Part shown: positions 42,934 through 55,365 of the stretch, in pieces | Numbering within the stretch: position 1 is the first letter of the stretch | Layout: each line of letters begins with the position of its first letter | From: Trichopria drosophilae | Lineage: Eukaryota > Arthropoda > Insecta > Hymenoptera > Diapriidae | DNA: 64,000 nucleotides | NCBI GenBank assembly: GCA_030407085.1 | Contig: CM059587.1 | Span: 78,791,001-78,855,000, forward strand | Reading direction: 5' to 3' | Program-made: the position numbers and the translations under genes | The notes under the pieces: generated by a model | Seen by the model: the letters and a program-made list of their open reading frames with translations, nothing else | What the model was told of the DNA's origin: nothing | Database searches by the model: none

Positions 42934-43359
42934 GTGTATATATAAATTCTCCTATAGAGAAACAATAGAAAATTTCTTTGCCGCTTCTTAAATAAACAAG
43001 TAAAATTTCTTGGTCTAAACGGCAATTGTAACAAAATGTAAACAACGGAATAAAAGAAAATATATATGCGTCGTTCTAATTTTTTTCAAAGAAAATGGTC
43101 AAAAACCGAAATAAAATGTATTCAATTCGTTTTAATTCCCTTCTAAAAATATTAACTGTTTATCTCCTACTTATTTTAGTGCCATACTTGTTTCTTGATA
43201 TATTAAAATGTCCCTGGATTAAAAACTATATAATAGATTTATACTAATAGTTCAGGCAACGAATGATTTAACCCAGAACAAATTGCAACAAGATCATTTT
43301 TATGACACCAATAGATAATTTTAAGACTAAACTAAAATTCTGTTTGATTTAATATTGTT

Positions 43360-43391
<32 letters not shown>

Positions 43392-43435
43392 TCCTAGCGA
43401 GTTCTATTATTAGTTACAGTGGATAGAATGTTTAT
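42934..43435. other. Intron 3 of the coiled-coil gene, with (TTA)n microsatellite
   Basis: AT-rich sequence with no gene. A (TTA)n/(ATT)n run of about 13 units lies at 43352-43391. Confidence 0.6.
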
Positions 43436-44310
43436 TTAACCCTTTGAGGCATACATTTTTCTTTACGTTAAATTTACTTGAAATTTGTCAATAGAAGGTT
43501 TTTGTGGTCACAGATTATGAATCTGAGGCATATTTGTTGTATATTTACATCATTAAAGGTGTCACATTGAAGCCGACATGTTGAATTTCATAAAACCACA
43601 ATCGCATTTGTCATCAGCGACCCAAAAAATCCCAATATACCGAATTTCAAATGATTATCTTAAAAAACAGGAGGGGGAACAAGTTCCGAAAATTAACACA
43701 CCGAAAGGCCAAAATTTCGATATAGCATGGCTCCAGCGTGGTTTTCTTCACTTTGTTTTTGAAAATTTGGCAAAAAGAAAGCAAATTAAAATACCTTGGA
43801 CTCACGCAATATCGAAATTTTAGACTTTTGGGGTTTTGATTTTCAGAACTGTGTTCCACGGCCAAAAAAAGCGTCAATAATGAATTCTTTCGAAAAAATC
43901 GTTATTTTGTCATGTTTTTTTATTTATGGATCATAAAGAATAATTATATCTTAATAACTGCGTTTATACATTATGTAGTCACTTCGCTGATTACGAATCC
44001 GTTGTCAAATTTTTGAAATACAAGATGGCGGACTAAAAGCCAAAATCTTGGATGATTTATACAAAACTCCATACTGGAGGGTTTTGGGGTCGCTGATTAT
44101 GAAACCGTAGTCACATTTTCGAAATTCAAAATGGCGGATCAAACCAGATCAATTTACATTGAAACTCGACACTTAGAGGTATGTGGGCGGACAAAAGTAC
44201 GAAAAACAATTGAATATTGGACTCGCCAATTTTAATTTTGAAAATCTGACAACTGATTCGTATTCAGTGACCCCCAAAAACCGCCCAGTAACAAGTTTTT
44301 AGTTAATTAC
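43436..44310. repeat. TTAACCCTTTGAGGC element start and dispersed array units
   Basis: The left end TTAACCCTTTGAGGCATACA matches the TTAA-type family (see 47275 and 60061). Units with CATTTTCGAAATTCAAAATGG and TCGCTGATTAYGAA follow, in both orientations. No right terminus was identified, so the element is truncated or rearranged. Confidence 0.5.
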
Positions 44311-44324
44311 ACGAAAAGAAAAAT

Positions 44325-44610
44325 TCGGGTCGAAAAACCGACAAATCAAAAAGTCGACAGGTCCAAAAACGGACAGTCAAAATAGTGACATTCAAAAAGT
44401 CGACAGGCAAAAAACCAACACTTCAAAATGACCGAATTGTCATGATACCGACAGTCAAAAATCCGACATTCCAAAAACCGGCATTGCAAAAACTACATTC
44501 CAAAAACGGTCAGGCAAACAGCCAATAGGTCAAAAAGCCGATAGTAGAAAAGCCGATAGTCAAAAAACCGACATAATGAAGAAACCAATATTCAAAAAAC
44601 CGACAGCAAA
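44325..44610 (+). repeat. Degenerate minisatellite of CCGACA...CAAAAA words
   Basis: About 18 imperfect copies of a 12-18-bp unit of the form (A)AAACCGACAGTCAAA run in tandem. Spacing is variable. No coding potential is proposed. Confidence 0.7.
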
Positions 44611-46373
44611 AATCTATTTGGGGGTTTCTAAAATAGTAGATTACGAATATAATGTTAGAATTAATAAATTTAAATTGGCAGATCCATCAAGGCAAATTAA
44701 AATTTGAAATATAAATTAAGTTAAACTAAGCGGATTACGGTTTTCTTAAACTCAGAATATGTCATTAGTCTAAATTCATTCTAAACTCATTCAATCTCCT
44801 CAACATAGATATCTCAAATTTCCAAATATAAAATGGCGACCAGATGTAAAACTTTTCTCAATTTCGATAACCTATTAGAATATGATTTTTGTTTATTTTT
44901 CGTAATAACGTTTAATATTTCAATACTTGATTTAAAAAGGGATGAAACATGTTTTCATAATTCAGGTTTTATGATTAAATAAATGTTCTTACGCTGGGGT
45001 GTTAAAATTAATTTCATAGATTTAGGATAAGATTGATTATAATTTATATATAAATGAATTACCGGAATTTAAAATACACTCTATAGACAGGAAAATAAGC
45101 CATATCTTTAGAAGAAACGGATGATATGTACTCTCGGGAACATTTAATCAATCGATTAATTCATCTCAAAATACAATTTCATACTCTAATAATGCTTTAC
45201 CATATAATTCTACGATAAATTCTGAATAAATATACGCTAAAATCTTTATTTATAACGTTTTTTGTGAGAAAATACACTTAACCAAAGTTGAGAAATCGAG
45301 TCAAGAAACATAAACCAGATGGCATTTTCGCTTATTCAATTGCATTTATTCGATTAACGGACGAATAATTCGAACTTATTCGCCAAATTCGGAATTAGCG
45401 ACCTCGAAAACATTTAAGTAAGATGTGGGTTTGTCTAATAACGCCAAAGCTCAGGTGGTTCGGATTCCAACTTCATAAACTGTAGGTCCCGTCGCGATTT
45501 AGTCCTATATGGGTTCAGAAAAGTCGACGTAAAATAATATAAACAAAAATCTTGGTTTTATTTTTGTATGCATTATCAATTTTAATACATTGGCGACCAT
45601 TTTAAAATTCACAAGATGATGTTTAAATTATTATCAAAATTTAATTATAAAGCAATAATTTTGTCAATTTATGTGAAAGTTAAGCCTCGTATAGATGTTG
45701 GACATGAAAAAAATTGCCGAAAAAATACGTTCGTTATTTCAGTTTAATTTTTCCATTTATTTGTTTATTTATTAATGTCCTAATTATTGCGAGAACTATT
45801 TCTTTTTCATCTAATGTTTCAAAGAAGTTTGACTATATTATAATTTTTTTTTCTGCTTTGGCCCCCGATGTGTGCTGTTTGTTTATAAGAATTAATAACG
45901 ACAGTACATAAACATAATTTTCATTAACAGAATAAATAATTCTGACGACAAAAAATCCAAAACTTGATCATTTAAAAATGGAATGATCCTTTTAGCACAT
46001 GTTTGCACGTAGGCAATCGGAAAGATATTAGTTGCCAAAAATGCAACATTTCATGTGGCATTTATTATGCAGGTGTGATCAAAAATTATCTTATGCATCT
46101 CACATGAAAATGCATAATATACCCTTAAATATCTCGCCTACGTTTCGCATCTGTCTCCATTTCCGTTTTGAACGAACTATTAAAAGTTTTTCCTTTCGGA
46201 TGATCGTTTTCCACCCTTCGCCGGTGCAAGATAATTAGTCCAAGCCGCGCGAAGGAGAGTGGGGATGTGTCGACTTTTCGAAAGGGAAAATATTTGGTGG
46301 TTTGACTGCATGCAGTACAATATTTTATTCCTTTTACATATTTTAAATACCATTAATGTTATTAAAAATGTAG
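44611..46373. other. Intron 3 of the coiled-coil gene, distal part
   Basis: AT-rich. The hydrophobic frame at 45714-45911 has no motif that I can assign. The acceptor AAAAATGTAG for exon 4 closes the intron. Confidence 0.4.
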
Positions 46374-46564
46374 GAATATCAGTTTCGCTGGATAATGAAA
46401 ACGAAGCGCAACTTTCTTCGAGCGATTTCAAGAATAAAGGTACCGACGAAGAAGTAGCCAAAATGGTAGCGGAATACGAGGATAAAATTGAAAACCTTCG
46501 ACGGCAGGTGCAAGAAGTAAAGGACAGGGCCAACAGAAGTAATATATCGAAACAATCCAACCAG
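46374..46564 (+). CDS. Pericentrin/AKAP9-like protein, exon 4
   Basis: The acceptor is AATGTAG and the donor CCAG|GTATGC. The first base pair GA completes the Gly codon split 20.2 kb upstream (phase 1), which supports the join. The exon encodes ISVSLDNENEAQLSSSDFKN, then a coiled-coil stretch (KMVAEYEDKIENLRRQVQEV). It ends in phase 0. Confidence 0.75.
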
Positions 46565-46766
46565 GTATGCATAATCCAGTCTGACTTTCATTGTTCATAG
46601 AAATAGATCAAAATGTCTCACGTTCGTTCTAGTCATGTTCATTTTCTGTACTCGGTTATTGCATGTGTCAATTATGTTGGTGTAAAGAGTTCATATGTTT
46701 AATGAATATTGGTTCAAAGAGGTGTCATCTGTAAGTAACTTATGTACGGTTTCAATATGCATGTAG

Positions 46767-46910
46767 TATTGTCAAACCGAATGTGAACAATCAGCATCGG
46801 AAAGTGTCACCGAGTTAAATGAATTGCGATTCGCCTACAATCGCCAACTTGAAGAACAAGTGGGCCTTGCTCGACTTGACATCGTCAACGCCCTTCAGGA
46901 AAAAATTCAG
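46767..46910 (+). CDS. Pericentrin/AKAP9-like protein, exon 5
   Basis: This exon has 48 codons and is phase 0 on both sides, between GCATGTAG and CAG|GTAGCT. It begins YCQTECEQSASESVTELNEL and continues as coiled coil to EKIQ. It has two cysteines at its start. Confidence 0.72.
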
Positions 46911-47274
46911 GTAGCTCTAGCACGTGTCAAAATTATCTCCAGATTTCTGTAATGCATGTTTTTGTAATTGCATGTAGGTGTATTTACTAACAACGGAGAA
47001 AATAAATGTTCCTGCTATTTTCTTTTTCATTTTTTTATCAACTTGTACTTTCAGGGGATTTATACCTTCATTTAATTTTAATAACCACTATAAAACAGAA
47101 GAAGATTTGAATCCTGAACTGTTTTATTTCCAATCCCGTTTATTCTACTTTCGAATTAAAACAGTTTCACTGCAATCCTTTATGGTTCGTTTTAATACCC
47201 TAATACGTTTCAATATGAATTTTACGAATACCAAAACTAATTTCATTAATACAAAAGTATAATTCCAGTTCGCT

Positions 47275-47765
47275 TTAACCCTTTGCGACATAAATTTTTC
47301 TTTACACGGAAAATAGCAGACATTTTTTATTTGTGGGTTCTTGGGGTCGCTGATTTCCAATATGGTGCTAGTTTTAAAAAATTAAAAATGGCAGATCCAT
47401 TTTCTCAATCAAACATTTTAAAAACGTCTTCTTTTTATCAAGTTAAAAATGGCGGATAAAAATATGCCGAACATACATTTTACGAATGACTCCATTTGAA
47501 GAAAAGTTTGTTATTGGAGTATTTTTAGGGGCGTTCATTACGAATCCGAGGTTAATGTTCTAAAATTTAGCATGCCGGATTCAATGAATTTTGTAAAACT
47601 AACGTCGGATTCGTAATCAGAGGCCCTAAAAACCCGCGAGTAACAAATTTTGTTAAAAATGAAGCATTTTAAGTTTTTCTTGTCCGCCATATTGGATCCG
47701 TCATTTTGAATTTGATAAAACTAACGTCGGGTTCATAATCAGCGACCCCAAAACGCTTATAAATT
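47275..47765. repeat. TTAACCCTTTGCGAC element start with GTAATCAG array units
   Basis: TTAACCCTTTGCGACATAAA is followed by units with CATTTTGAATTTGATAAAAC, TCGTAATCAGAGGCCC and CCCAAAA. This is the same repeat family as 26501, 43436 and 60065. No right terminus was found. Confidence 0.5.
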
Positions 47766-48173
47766 AATGTATATGAAAAAAAACTTTGTATAGTTTGCAT
47801 AACAATGAATTTGTTCGTAAAAACACCGTTTTTTTCTATTTCATTTTGTAATAATAATTATAATAATAACATTAAACGAGATAATATGTTTGTATAGATA
47901 TTTAGGCTCTATATATAGGAAATAAAAAAAGATTTCGTCCTCATTCTTTCATATTCCGCGAGAAAAGTAATGAAATGTGAATAATGCACACGAAGAAAAA
48001 TGAATTGTTATGGTTACTAAACATTTGTTCCTCTAACAACTGGAATTTTCAATATAGAACTAACATTTTGGTTTATTAGACTAACAGTTTGGTTTGTTAT
48101 TGAGACAAGAACAAAATTTTCTGATATAGAATTGTTACGATTACCATCGAGGTTTGTTCAGATAACAAAGTGC

Positions 48174-48810
48174 GCTGAATCGAAATTTGTCCGTAGAATT
48201 GTTCTATCACATAAAGTTTTTGAGATATCCTAACCTAAAAGTTAAAAAAATTCTGTTTTTGCCCATATTCAGTAAGTTTTTGTGGTGGAACAAACTTATT
48301 ATTTGTAGATTGGCATGAAAAATATTAAGGTGCTATTTATCAGCTTTAAAATGATTTTTTAGTCATTTCTATACGATTTTTTTAATCCGATTATCGAAGT
48401 TTTTGTCAGGGAACAATTACGATTTTCATACATTAAATAAATTTGTAATTACATGAAAATAACTAATAAACTGAGACCGACTTTCTTGCTAAAAAAATAT
48501 AATTGCACTATCGCGTGAAACTGTTGATATATCCTAACCTAAAAGTGCAAAAAAACGAAAATTATAATCGTGTCTTGATAAAAACTTCGATAACTCATTG
48601 GAAAAAAATCGTACGAAATTTTTAAAAAACCATTTTAAAGTTGATGAATAATGTTTTAATATGGTTCTTGCCAAAGTATTAACAAACATCATATTCTGCC
48701 GCAAAAACTTATTGATTATGAGCAAAAACAGTGTTTTTTGCACTTTTAGATTAGGATATGTCAAAAACTTGACGTGATGAAATAATTCTACGGACAGATT
48801 AGGATTCAGC
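48174..48810. repeat. 637-bp palindromic element in intron 5
   Basis: GCTGAATCGAAATTTGTCCG on the left returns inverted as CGGACAGATTAGGATTCAGC on the right. Further inside, TTTTTGAGATATCCTAACC and its inverse extend the stem. Similar phrases occur in the insertion at 5629-7130, so the two may be related. It is non-coding. Confidence 0.65.
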
Positions 48811-49354
48811 TCATGGACAATCTTCGGAAAAGTATAGTCCTGTTACATACTCAGAGAATAAAAAAAAATTTGTGACGAAATCGAGAAGGATTATTATTAT
48901 TTATTATTTACGTATGAATTCGAGATATTAAGAATGTTATAGAATTGAAAGAATTTAATTCGTCGTGATGCGAAATGTTAGGCCAAGAACGAAATTGAAA
49001 ACAACTTTTTCATTTGTTGGGATATTATATATATAATTTCCTACACCCCACTGTTCCATGTACAATCGTTTCTACGTTTTGAAAATTACTCCCTCTGCTA
49101 TATTTATAGTTTTCCGGTATTTTTAATCCAAGAGTTGCGCTTTTTATTTCTTATTACCCTAACCTTATCTGTATTATTGTGTAGAAACTCAACTTTTCAA
49201 ATGTTCTATCTTCCTTTTTATTGATTTAAGTCTCTTTTTTCTTTAAAATGGATTTCAGATATAGCTACTCTTTGTTCTTTCATCATTCCAGGTTTGTTTT
49301 ATTCTTTCTGCCCTTTTAATCTTGTTCTGTTGAAAACTAAATTTCGGAAGCGTA

Positions 49355-49617
49355 CACAGAGAGAAAGGAAACAGTTAACGGAACCTTCTTGTAATAGTGA
49401 AACACATAAATCCAATAAGTTGTTGCATTAACTATTTCCATGGTAAACGGTACAATAAAATTGTTCCATTTACTATTTTCCTATTGTTAAATCGTTCGTA
49501 CATAACCTCAAATATCAACTCTAACGTTACATAAAGGTAATTGTACTACTTACAGAGGTTAAAATCGATTTTTTCGTGATTCCATTAATACTTTTTTTCT
49601 CTCTGTGGATTGTTGTT
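49355..49617. mobile_element. Short MITE with CACAGAGAGAAA ends
   Basis: CACAGAGAGAAAGG and the inverse TTTTTCTCTCTGTG bound a 263-bp AT-rich non-coding unit. No target duplication was clear. Confidence 0.45.
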
Positions 49618-52010
49618 TCCTACGAATCAAAACAAAAGAGTATTTTTTCTTTCACAACAGAAGAAATCACCCAACAATTATTTCAAAGCAAATGAGTAAT
49701 GTACAATTCAATTCTTAATTGAAATTGTAGTATGGCAGCATAAAATCTACCAAAACCTTTGTTTCCTTCACTAAGATAATTCTTTTTCCCATTAGAATTC
49801 TTATACTCAGTAAAAGACAGTCAGCAATGTTTCTTTTACGAGTTAAATAACTTGACGTAGAAATGTAACATTAAGAAAGAGGTTATGTTTATGACATCGT
49901 CGATGACAATTATGTACGATACGGCTGCGATTTTTTATGCTTCTGGTTGTAGGTTTCGCTAGTCGTCTTATTTGGTAACGAAAAACCGAAGGGGGTGTAA
50001 TACACTTGGTAACTTATGATTCATAACCTCAAATACCTACAGTATGAAAAGAACGTAGAGGATTTAACCTACTGTACACACATCAAGCGCTCAATGAAAA
50101 TATGTTTGAATTATTATAAATTAACATTGTTCGAACTTTATGGTTAGCATTTGTTAGGTTAGGTTATGTTGATATTTTCAACATAATGTTTCCTCTACCT
50201 TCCTTGTATACCTAACTTTCTGAATAAATCAAAATATACAGATATATCAGATTAACATATCAACGTTAGCAATAAAATATAGCTGATATCATCATAATTA
50301 TGTATGGACCTGGACAGAATTTCTTTAGTACAGAAGATGTTAATAGAATATATTTTAATCCTTAAAAGACTCTTGAGGGCACTCTGGCTCAAAAACTACG
50401 TGCATTAAAAAAAATGAGAGGAGTGAACATTTGTTAGATTTCATGGCGGAATACACCGGCATTTTTTCATAATTTTTTAGGGATATTTCGAAAAACTTTT
50501 TGTTTATAGTTTTTGAAAGTTGAAAACAATTTACACAAATTTCCGAACGAATTCTCATTAATTCTATGATAAATTCAAAGCATTTTTTGTACTTTGCAAT
50601 TTTTCAAAAAAATTAATATTCTCGCTTCTAAGTTCCCAAAGTTTAACGGATTTAGCATTTCCTTTAGTAGACTACTTGACTTTATAAGAATTTGGACAAT
50701 TTTCCACGTACTAACGTAATATTATATTATTAAAATATGTCCATCTAAGAATATTAAATTTCTTGTACAATTTTTTAGGTGTATATATGTTTCTTTAGCT
50801 TTCGAAATACACTTACATGTATTCATTATGGATTCATATTGTTGATCATCATTATCCCAAATCATAATCTTAAAACTCGAAATATCATATTCTTCCAAAA
50901 AAGTAGTAAGAATGCATTAGAATGTTAATTAAAAATTGAACGTAATGGTTTGCATTTTTCATTACATTCCATCATATTTTATATTACCAAGTATTTTGAT
51001 GGCTTTCTAAAGAACAGCCTAACAACAAAGTAACGCTTTATTTCTTTAAAACCAAATTATTTTATAATATAACAATGAAAATCATGTTTTATGTGTACTA
51101 ACCAATGCTTTAGTTTTTAAGTTTTTGGTAAATAATAGACGTTTAGAAGTCATAAGCATTCATTATTTATTGTCCTTATAATATACTTTGTTAATGTGTA
51201 TTTGAATTCGAAGAAACGTTTTGCTATTTTTATAACACAGAAAAGTTCTGGTATATCTATGTTATTGCTTTCATCTTAACAAAATTACTTATTTACTGTT
51301 TAATCAATTTATAATATATTAAGTTTAATGATGTTCACTAATTTTTTTATTATTTTTAATAACTAAATTTCATTATAAATTACACGAATAGGAGAGAAAA
51401 GATTTTATAATACCGAGATTGTATTTAAATGTTTTTTAGTTGACAAAAATACATAAAAGAAATATTTAAATATTTAAATTGACAAATAAACAAGAAAGAA
51501 ATTGTAAAGATGATTTCTTCATTCTAAAGTAACACATTCTCCAGTTCTGGTAGAATGTCTAAAAGTAAATTGAATAATTAACGTTTGTATATATGTACAA
51601 AATGTGGCGTGGAAAATACTTAAAATTCGGATAATTCTATTTCAGAAGCAAACATCTAAACAGAAAACCACAAAATGGTAGCCTGATTAATATGATATTT
51701 CTGTTTTTTTAATAATATCGGAATATAATATCTTATACAATTTCGGAATAGCAAGTTCAAAGTTTATTCATATTTTACAAAGAAAACATACGATTTTTAT
51801 GAAATGAAAGCAAAACGAAACAATTATTAAATGTCAACAGCAATATAATAAAAATATGCATTCTATTTATGAAAACATATTATTACATGAAATATTAACA
51901 GAAAACTGCATTAACTTCTATTTTTAAAAATATAAATTGTTTATTATGCTATGAAGATTTGCTACTCAATATTGAATAGGAAACGCCATTTTCGAAATAA
52001 CTAGTATATT
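49618..52010. other. Intron 5 of the coiled-coil gene, unclassified
   Basis: Uniformly AT-rich DNA. I see no gene, tandem repeat or clean inverted repeat. Confidence 0.45.
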
Positions 52011-52697
52011 GGACATTCCACAGAAAATCACACAGCCATTTTGTAAAAATTTTCGGATTTTTTTCAATTTTGAATACGTTTTAATACTTTATGTACGATA
52101 CAACTTTCTACACAATTTTAACTCTCTAACCCAATTATTTTCCAAGATATAAGTCATTTGAATAAAATAAAAAAAATCATATGTATTTTTTTTTTGTTTA
52201 AATTCTGAGTTTTTCGAAAAATAAAAATAAATAATATATCATATTTATTTTTACTAATGAAAAATTAATACTGGTTGATCCCACTAAGAGCGCAAACTAT
52301 AAATTTAGGATCTTTACTAAAAAAACATCAACTTTCATATAGAAAGTTACAAACTCCAAAAAAAGTAGGGCCACCCGTAACAGGAGTAATTTTTTACTAA
52401 AAAACGAGCTTTTTTTGTCACAAAGTATAAATAAATGTTATTTATTTTTATTTTTCGAAAAACTCAGAATTTGTTTACAAAATGAAACATATATATGAAT
52501 TTGTTGTACAAAATAAATGTTTGGGTGAAAAAATCCATTTAAAAATTAAAAGCAAAAATCCCAAATTTCTTTTATCTCGGAAAATAATCGAGAGCAACAA
52601 TTTTGTAAAAAGTCATATAAGGTACTAAAAAATATCCAAAATTGAAATAATCCGAAAACTTTTGCAAAATGATTGTGCGGTTTTCTGTGGAATGTCC
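52011..52697. repeat. 687-bp palindromic element in intron 5
   Basis: GGACATTCCACAGAAAATC on the left and GTTTTCTGTGGAATGTCC on the right form the ends. The stem continues inward with TTTTCGGATT/AATCCGAAAA and, nearer the centre, CTGAGTTTTTCGAAAAATAA and its inverse. It lies 150 bp upstream of exon 6. Confidence 0.7.
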
Positions 52698-52845
52698 CAT
52701 ATTTTAATTATTGATGATGAGTACTTGAACATCTGTATTTTCCTTCGATCTAAAACCCAGTTTTATATTGTATTAACTACTAATAAAAATGAATGATAAA
52801 AAAAAAACACAGTCGTAAATAAATAATAAACCCCATATTCCGCAG

Positions 52846-53084
52846 ACTTTGCTCAGTGCGGAATCCGACTTGGAAGAAGATTGGCCATCGGAATTGTTAG
52901 AAATACGTAACAAATTTACGAACAACGCTAAACGAGAAATCTACGATTTGAAAGAGCGACATGCCACCGATATTAGGCAAATGAAAGAGACAAATACACG
53001 AATTATAGAACGACTCGAAGAGGAAATTAAAAAGATTCGGCAAGAAACTCAGGAGTCGATTCAAAATAACTTAATTAAAGAAAG
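52846..53084 (+). CDS. Pericentrin/AKAP9-like protein, exon 6
   Basis: The acceptor TTCCGCAG and donor AAAG|GTAAGT give phase 0 in, phase 2 out. The exon encodes TLLSAESDLEEDWPSELLEI, then a long charged coiled coil with RQMKETNTRIIERLEEEIKK. The pattern ESDLEEDWP...EL..IR.KF is typical of the family's central region, from memory. Confidence 0.8.
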
Positions 53085-53138
53085 GTAAGTTCGGATATCG
53101 AAAAATCAAGAACGGTTTTTAATTTCTGACATCTTTAG

Positions 53139-53868
53139 GGACACGTTGCACAAGACATGCTCGACTTTGAGGGCTCTGGTTGGGCAACTCGTTGAATATT
53201 TTACTTTATGCGAAGATGAAGTGAACAATACTCTAATTTGCGAAGTGTTGAAATCGCTTTCCCAAACAAAAGAAGAAGGAAATGCATCTATAGATGAAGT
53301 ACCCTGTGAAGAAGAACCAAAGAAGGTCAAACGTGTTCATTTCGCCCCCCAATCGAATGAAATTACAACAATTATAAACGGAGACGACACCTCCATTCAA
53401 AATCTCATCGACACAGATCAAGATATCGAGGAACTTTTTAAGGCCGAACTTGACGCTTGTTTGCGTAGATTAAAATCCGACAGCGCGCATGTCTTAGGAA
53501 TCTCACAGGAGTCTGAAAATTGGTCTACCCCAATCAGTCGAAACGGCGAAATTTTTGAAGCTCAAGAACCGGTGGACGTTGAAGAAGAGAACAAACACTT
53601 GAAGGAAAAACTTCGCGAGATGCAGAAACAACTTTTGCTCGTGGAAAACAAAAAGGAAATTATTACCGAAGGCTATGGAGAACAGGACGAGTCTAATTGC
53701 GAAACCTTAAGTCAAGATTATCTTCTGGTTCAAGATAAAGCAAGGTCAGTTATCATGAACGGCAGCAATGATGCGTCATATTTGCTGCAGCTGATCGAGG
53801 AATTGTGCAGACATACGGATCGGTCGATGGACGATGTTAGAAAAGAGAAGGAAGATCTTCAACACCAG
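53139..53868 (+). CDS. Pericentrin/AKAP9-like protein, exon 7, with RVHF motif
   Basis: The first base completes the Arg codon split at exon 6 (AG|G), and the donor is CACCAG|GTAATT in phase 0. It begins DTLHKTCSTLRALVGQLVEY, a non-coiled helical segment that recurs in AKAP9/plp homologues. A linker with KKVKRVHFAP follows; RVHF at 53332-53343 fits the RVxF protein phosphatase 1 docking pattern. A coiled coil (EEENKHLKEKLREMQKQLLL) comes next, then SYLLQLIEELCRHTDRSMDD. The 244 codons are uninterrupted. The PP1 role is inferred from the motif and from AKAP9 biology. Confidence 0.82.
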
Positions 53869-55365
53869 GTAATTTTTATTAATTATGCTTCTGCACGCTT
53901 AACATAATATAAATTGGTAGCACAGATATTGCATACTGCATATTGCATATTTGATTGCACACGGTCACATGACTCATTGCTTTATATCGCCCACGTTAAG
54001 TATTTGCATCAAAAGTATCCTAGTTGTAGTTGGCATCTCTACGAAGAATCGATGAGTTGTCGCAGTTATTGGTTTCACGTAAATCCGTTCGGTTATTTTT
54101 GTGGTACGTCAGCGCATTATATTTATCTTGATTCATTTCTTTGTTTTTCTATATTCTTAATGTAATATTTTGATGATGAAAGTTACCTCAAAAATTTGAT
54201 CTTATTTGAGAAAAATTTGTTGTGAAATCTATATGACGACAATATTTTGTTATACCGTGAAATGTTGTGGTTTCAATTTAAAATAATTTGTGTTTTGTTT
54301 ACCTTATAAAGTTCATGACCTCTGCGAGAGATTATATATAGCGTGACCTTGACTTTTGTTGTGTCTCTTCTTCTCGTGGATTCCGCAAATAAATTTCCCG
54401 CTCAAAGATTTCACAAGGCATTTTTCTTGTCGTCGTTAAGGTAGATGCATCAATGGATAACTATTGCTTAAATAAAATTTAATTTAGATTAAGATATTTT
54501 CAATTTATGGTTTTTAATATTAAACAAATGGATCAGGTGCATTTTATTATGAATGTTTATTATTAAGTGTTGAATTATATATTTATTTTCCTGGAAAATT
54601 ATGTTTACCCGTTTTTAAAATGTTTTTAATGGAAAAGTCTCGTAATTTTGTAAGCATGGTAATTAATTTTAGTTTGTGTTGTATCGTACGTAAATTATTC
54701 GTAAATTCATGGTTAGGTATTGGTGCATTTGCCTTAATATAAATAGAAGGATTTGGATATTTTGCATATATAAATATCCAATTTGAAAAGTGACCCAGAA
54801 GTTTCTTTAACAGCTCCAGTGGCGAGCGTTATAACTGAGTTAAATATTTTAAGGATAGATGGATTGATTGTCGCTATGTTGTCTTGCCGGCAGGTCTCAT
54901 TAGATCCTACTCCTACCCCATACATTCACAAGGTTCGCTGGCCTCAGGTAAATCAACTACTAATAACCAAGCTACTAATACCGCGCCATTTTTATTCACT
55001 ATGACACGTGCCCATGACGCAAATGTACATTTGATTTTGAGAGCAAGGAAATACTATTTTCTTTTAATTGTGTATCTTATTTTATATTTGAAAATCGTTT
55101 AATATTCTCCAGTAGAAGGCTAGTGGAGTTTTGTTTATGTTTTTGTCGTAAAACATTGAAAATAATTTATTTTGAATCACAGTTTCTTGAAAATTTATCG
55201 TGTAGTATTTTAAATACTACCTGAAAGTATATGTGAGGTCAGTTTTCAGAATAATGCCATTTATGTTATGAAATTAAGGATTTTAGGTTATTTTTGAACG
55301 TAAGAAATGTAATGAAAATTATAAATATAAAAGAAGACTGATTTTGAGTTACATTATAAGGTAAA
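53869..55365. other. Intron 7 of the coiled-coil gene, proximal part
   Basis: Mostly AT-rich. About 54300-54420 looks LTR-like (TATATATAG, then AATAAATTTCCCGC), but no partner was found. About 54783-55030 is less AT-biased with overlapping open frames (see findings). No gene is called. Confidence 0.35.

Noticed and set aside
40894..42991. Mirror-image open frames of 64-86 codons on both arms of the 2.1-kb inverted repeat
   Set aside because: The same peptides appear on each arm only because the DNA is palindromic. There are no domain motifs and no sign of expression.
45714..45911. Hydrophobic 65-codon frame resembling a membrane-protein fragment
   Set aside because: AT-rich DNA readily gives Phe/Ile/Leu-rich frames. 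There is no conserved receptor or transporter motif and no splice context.
53914..54165. 83-codon frame just after exon 7
   Set aside because: It lies past the exon 7 donor, has no motif, and no acceptor in a usable phase was found.
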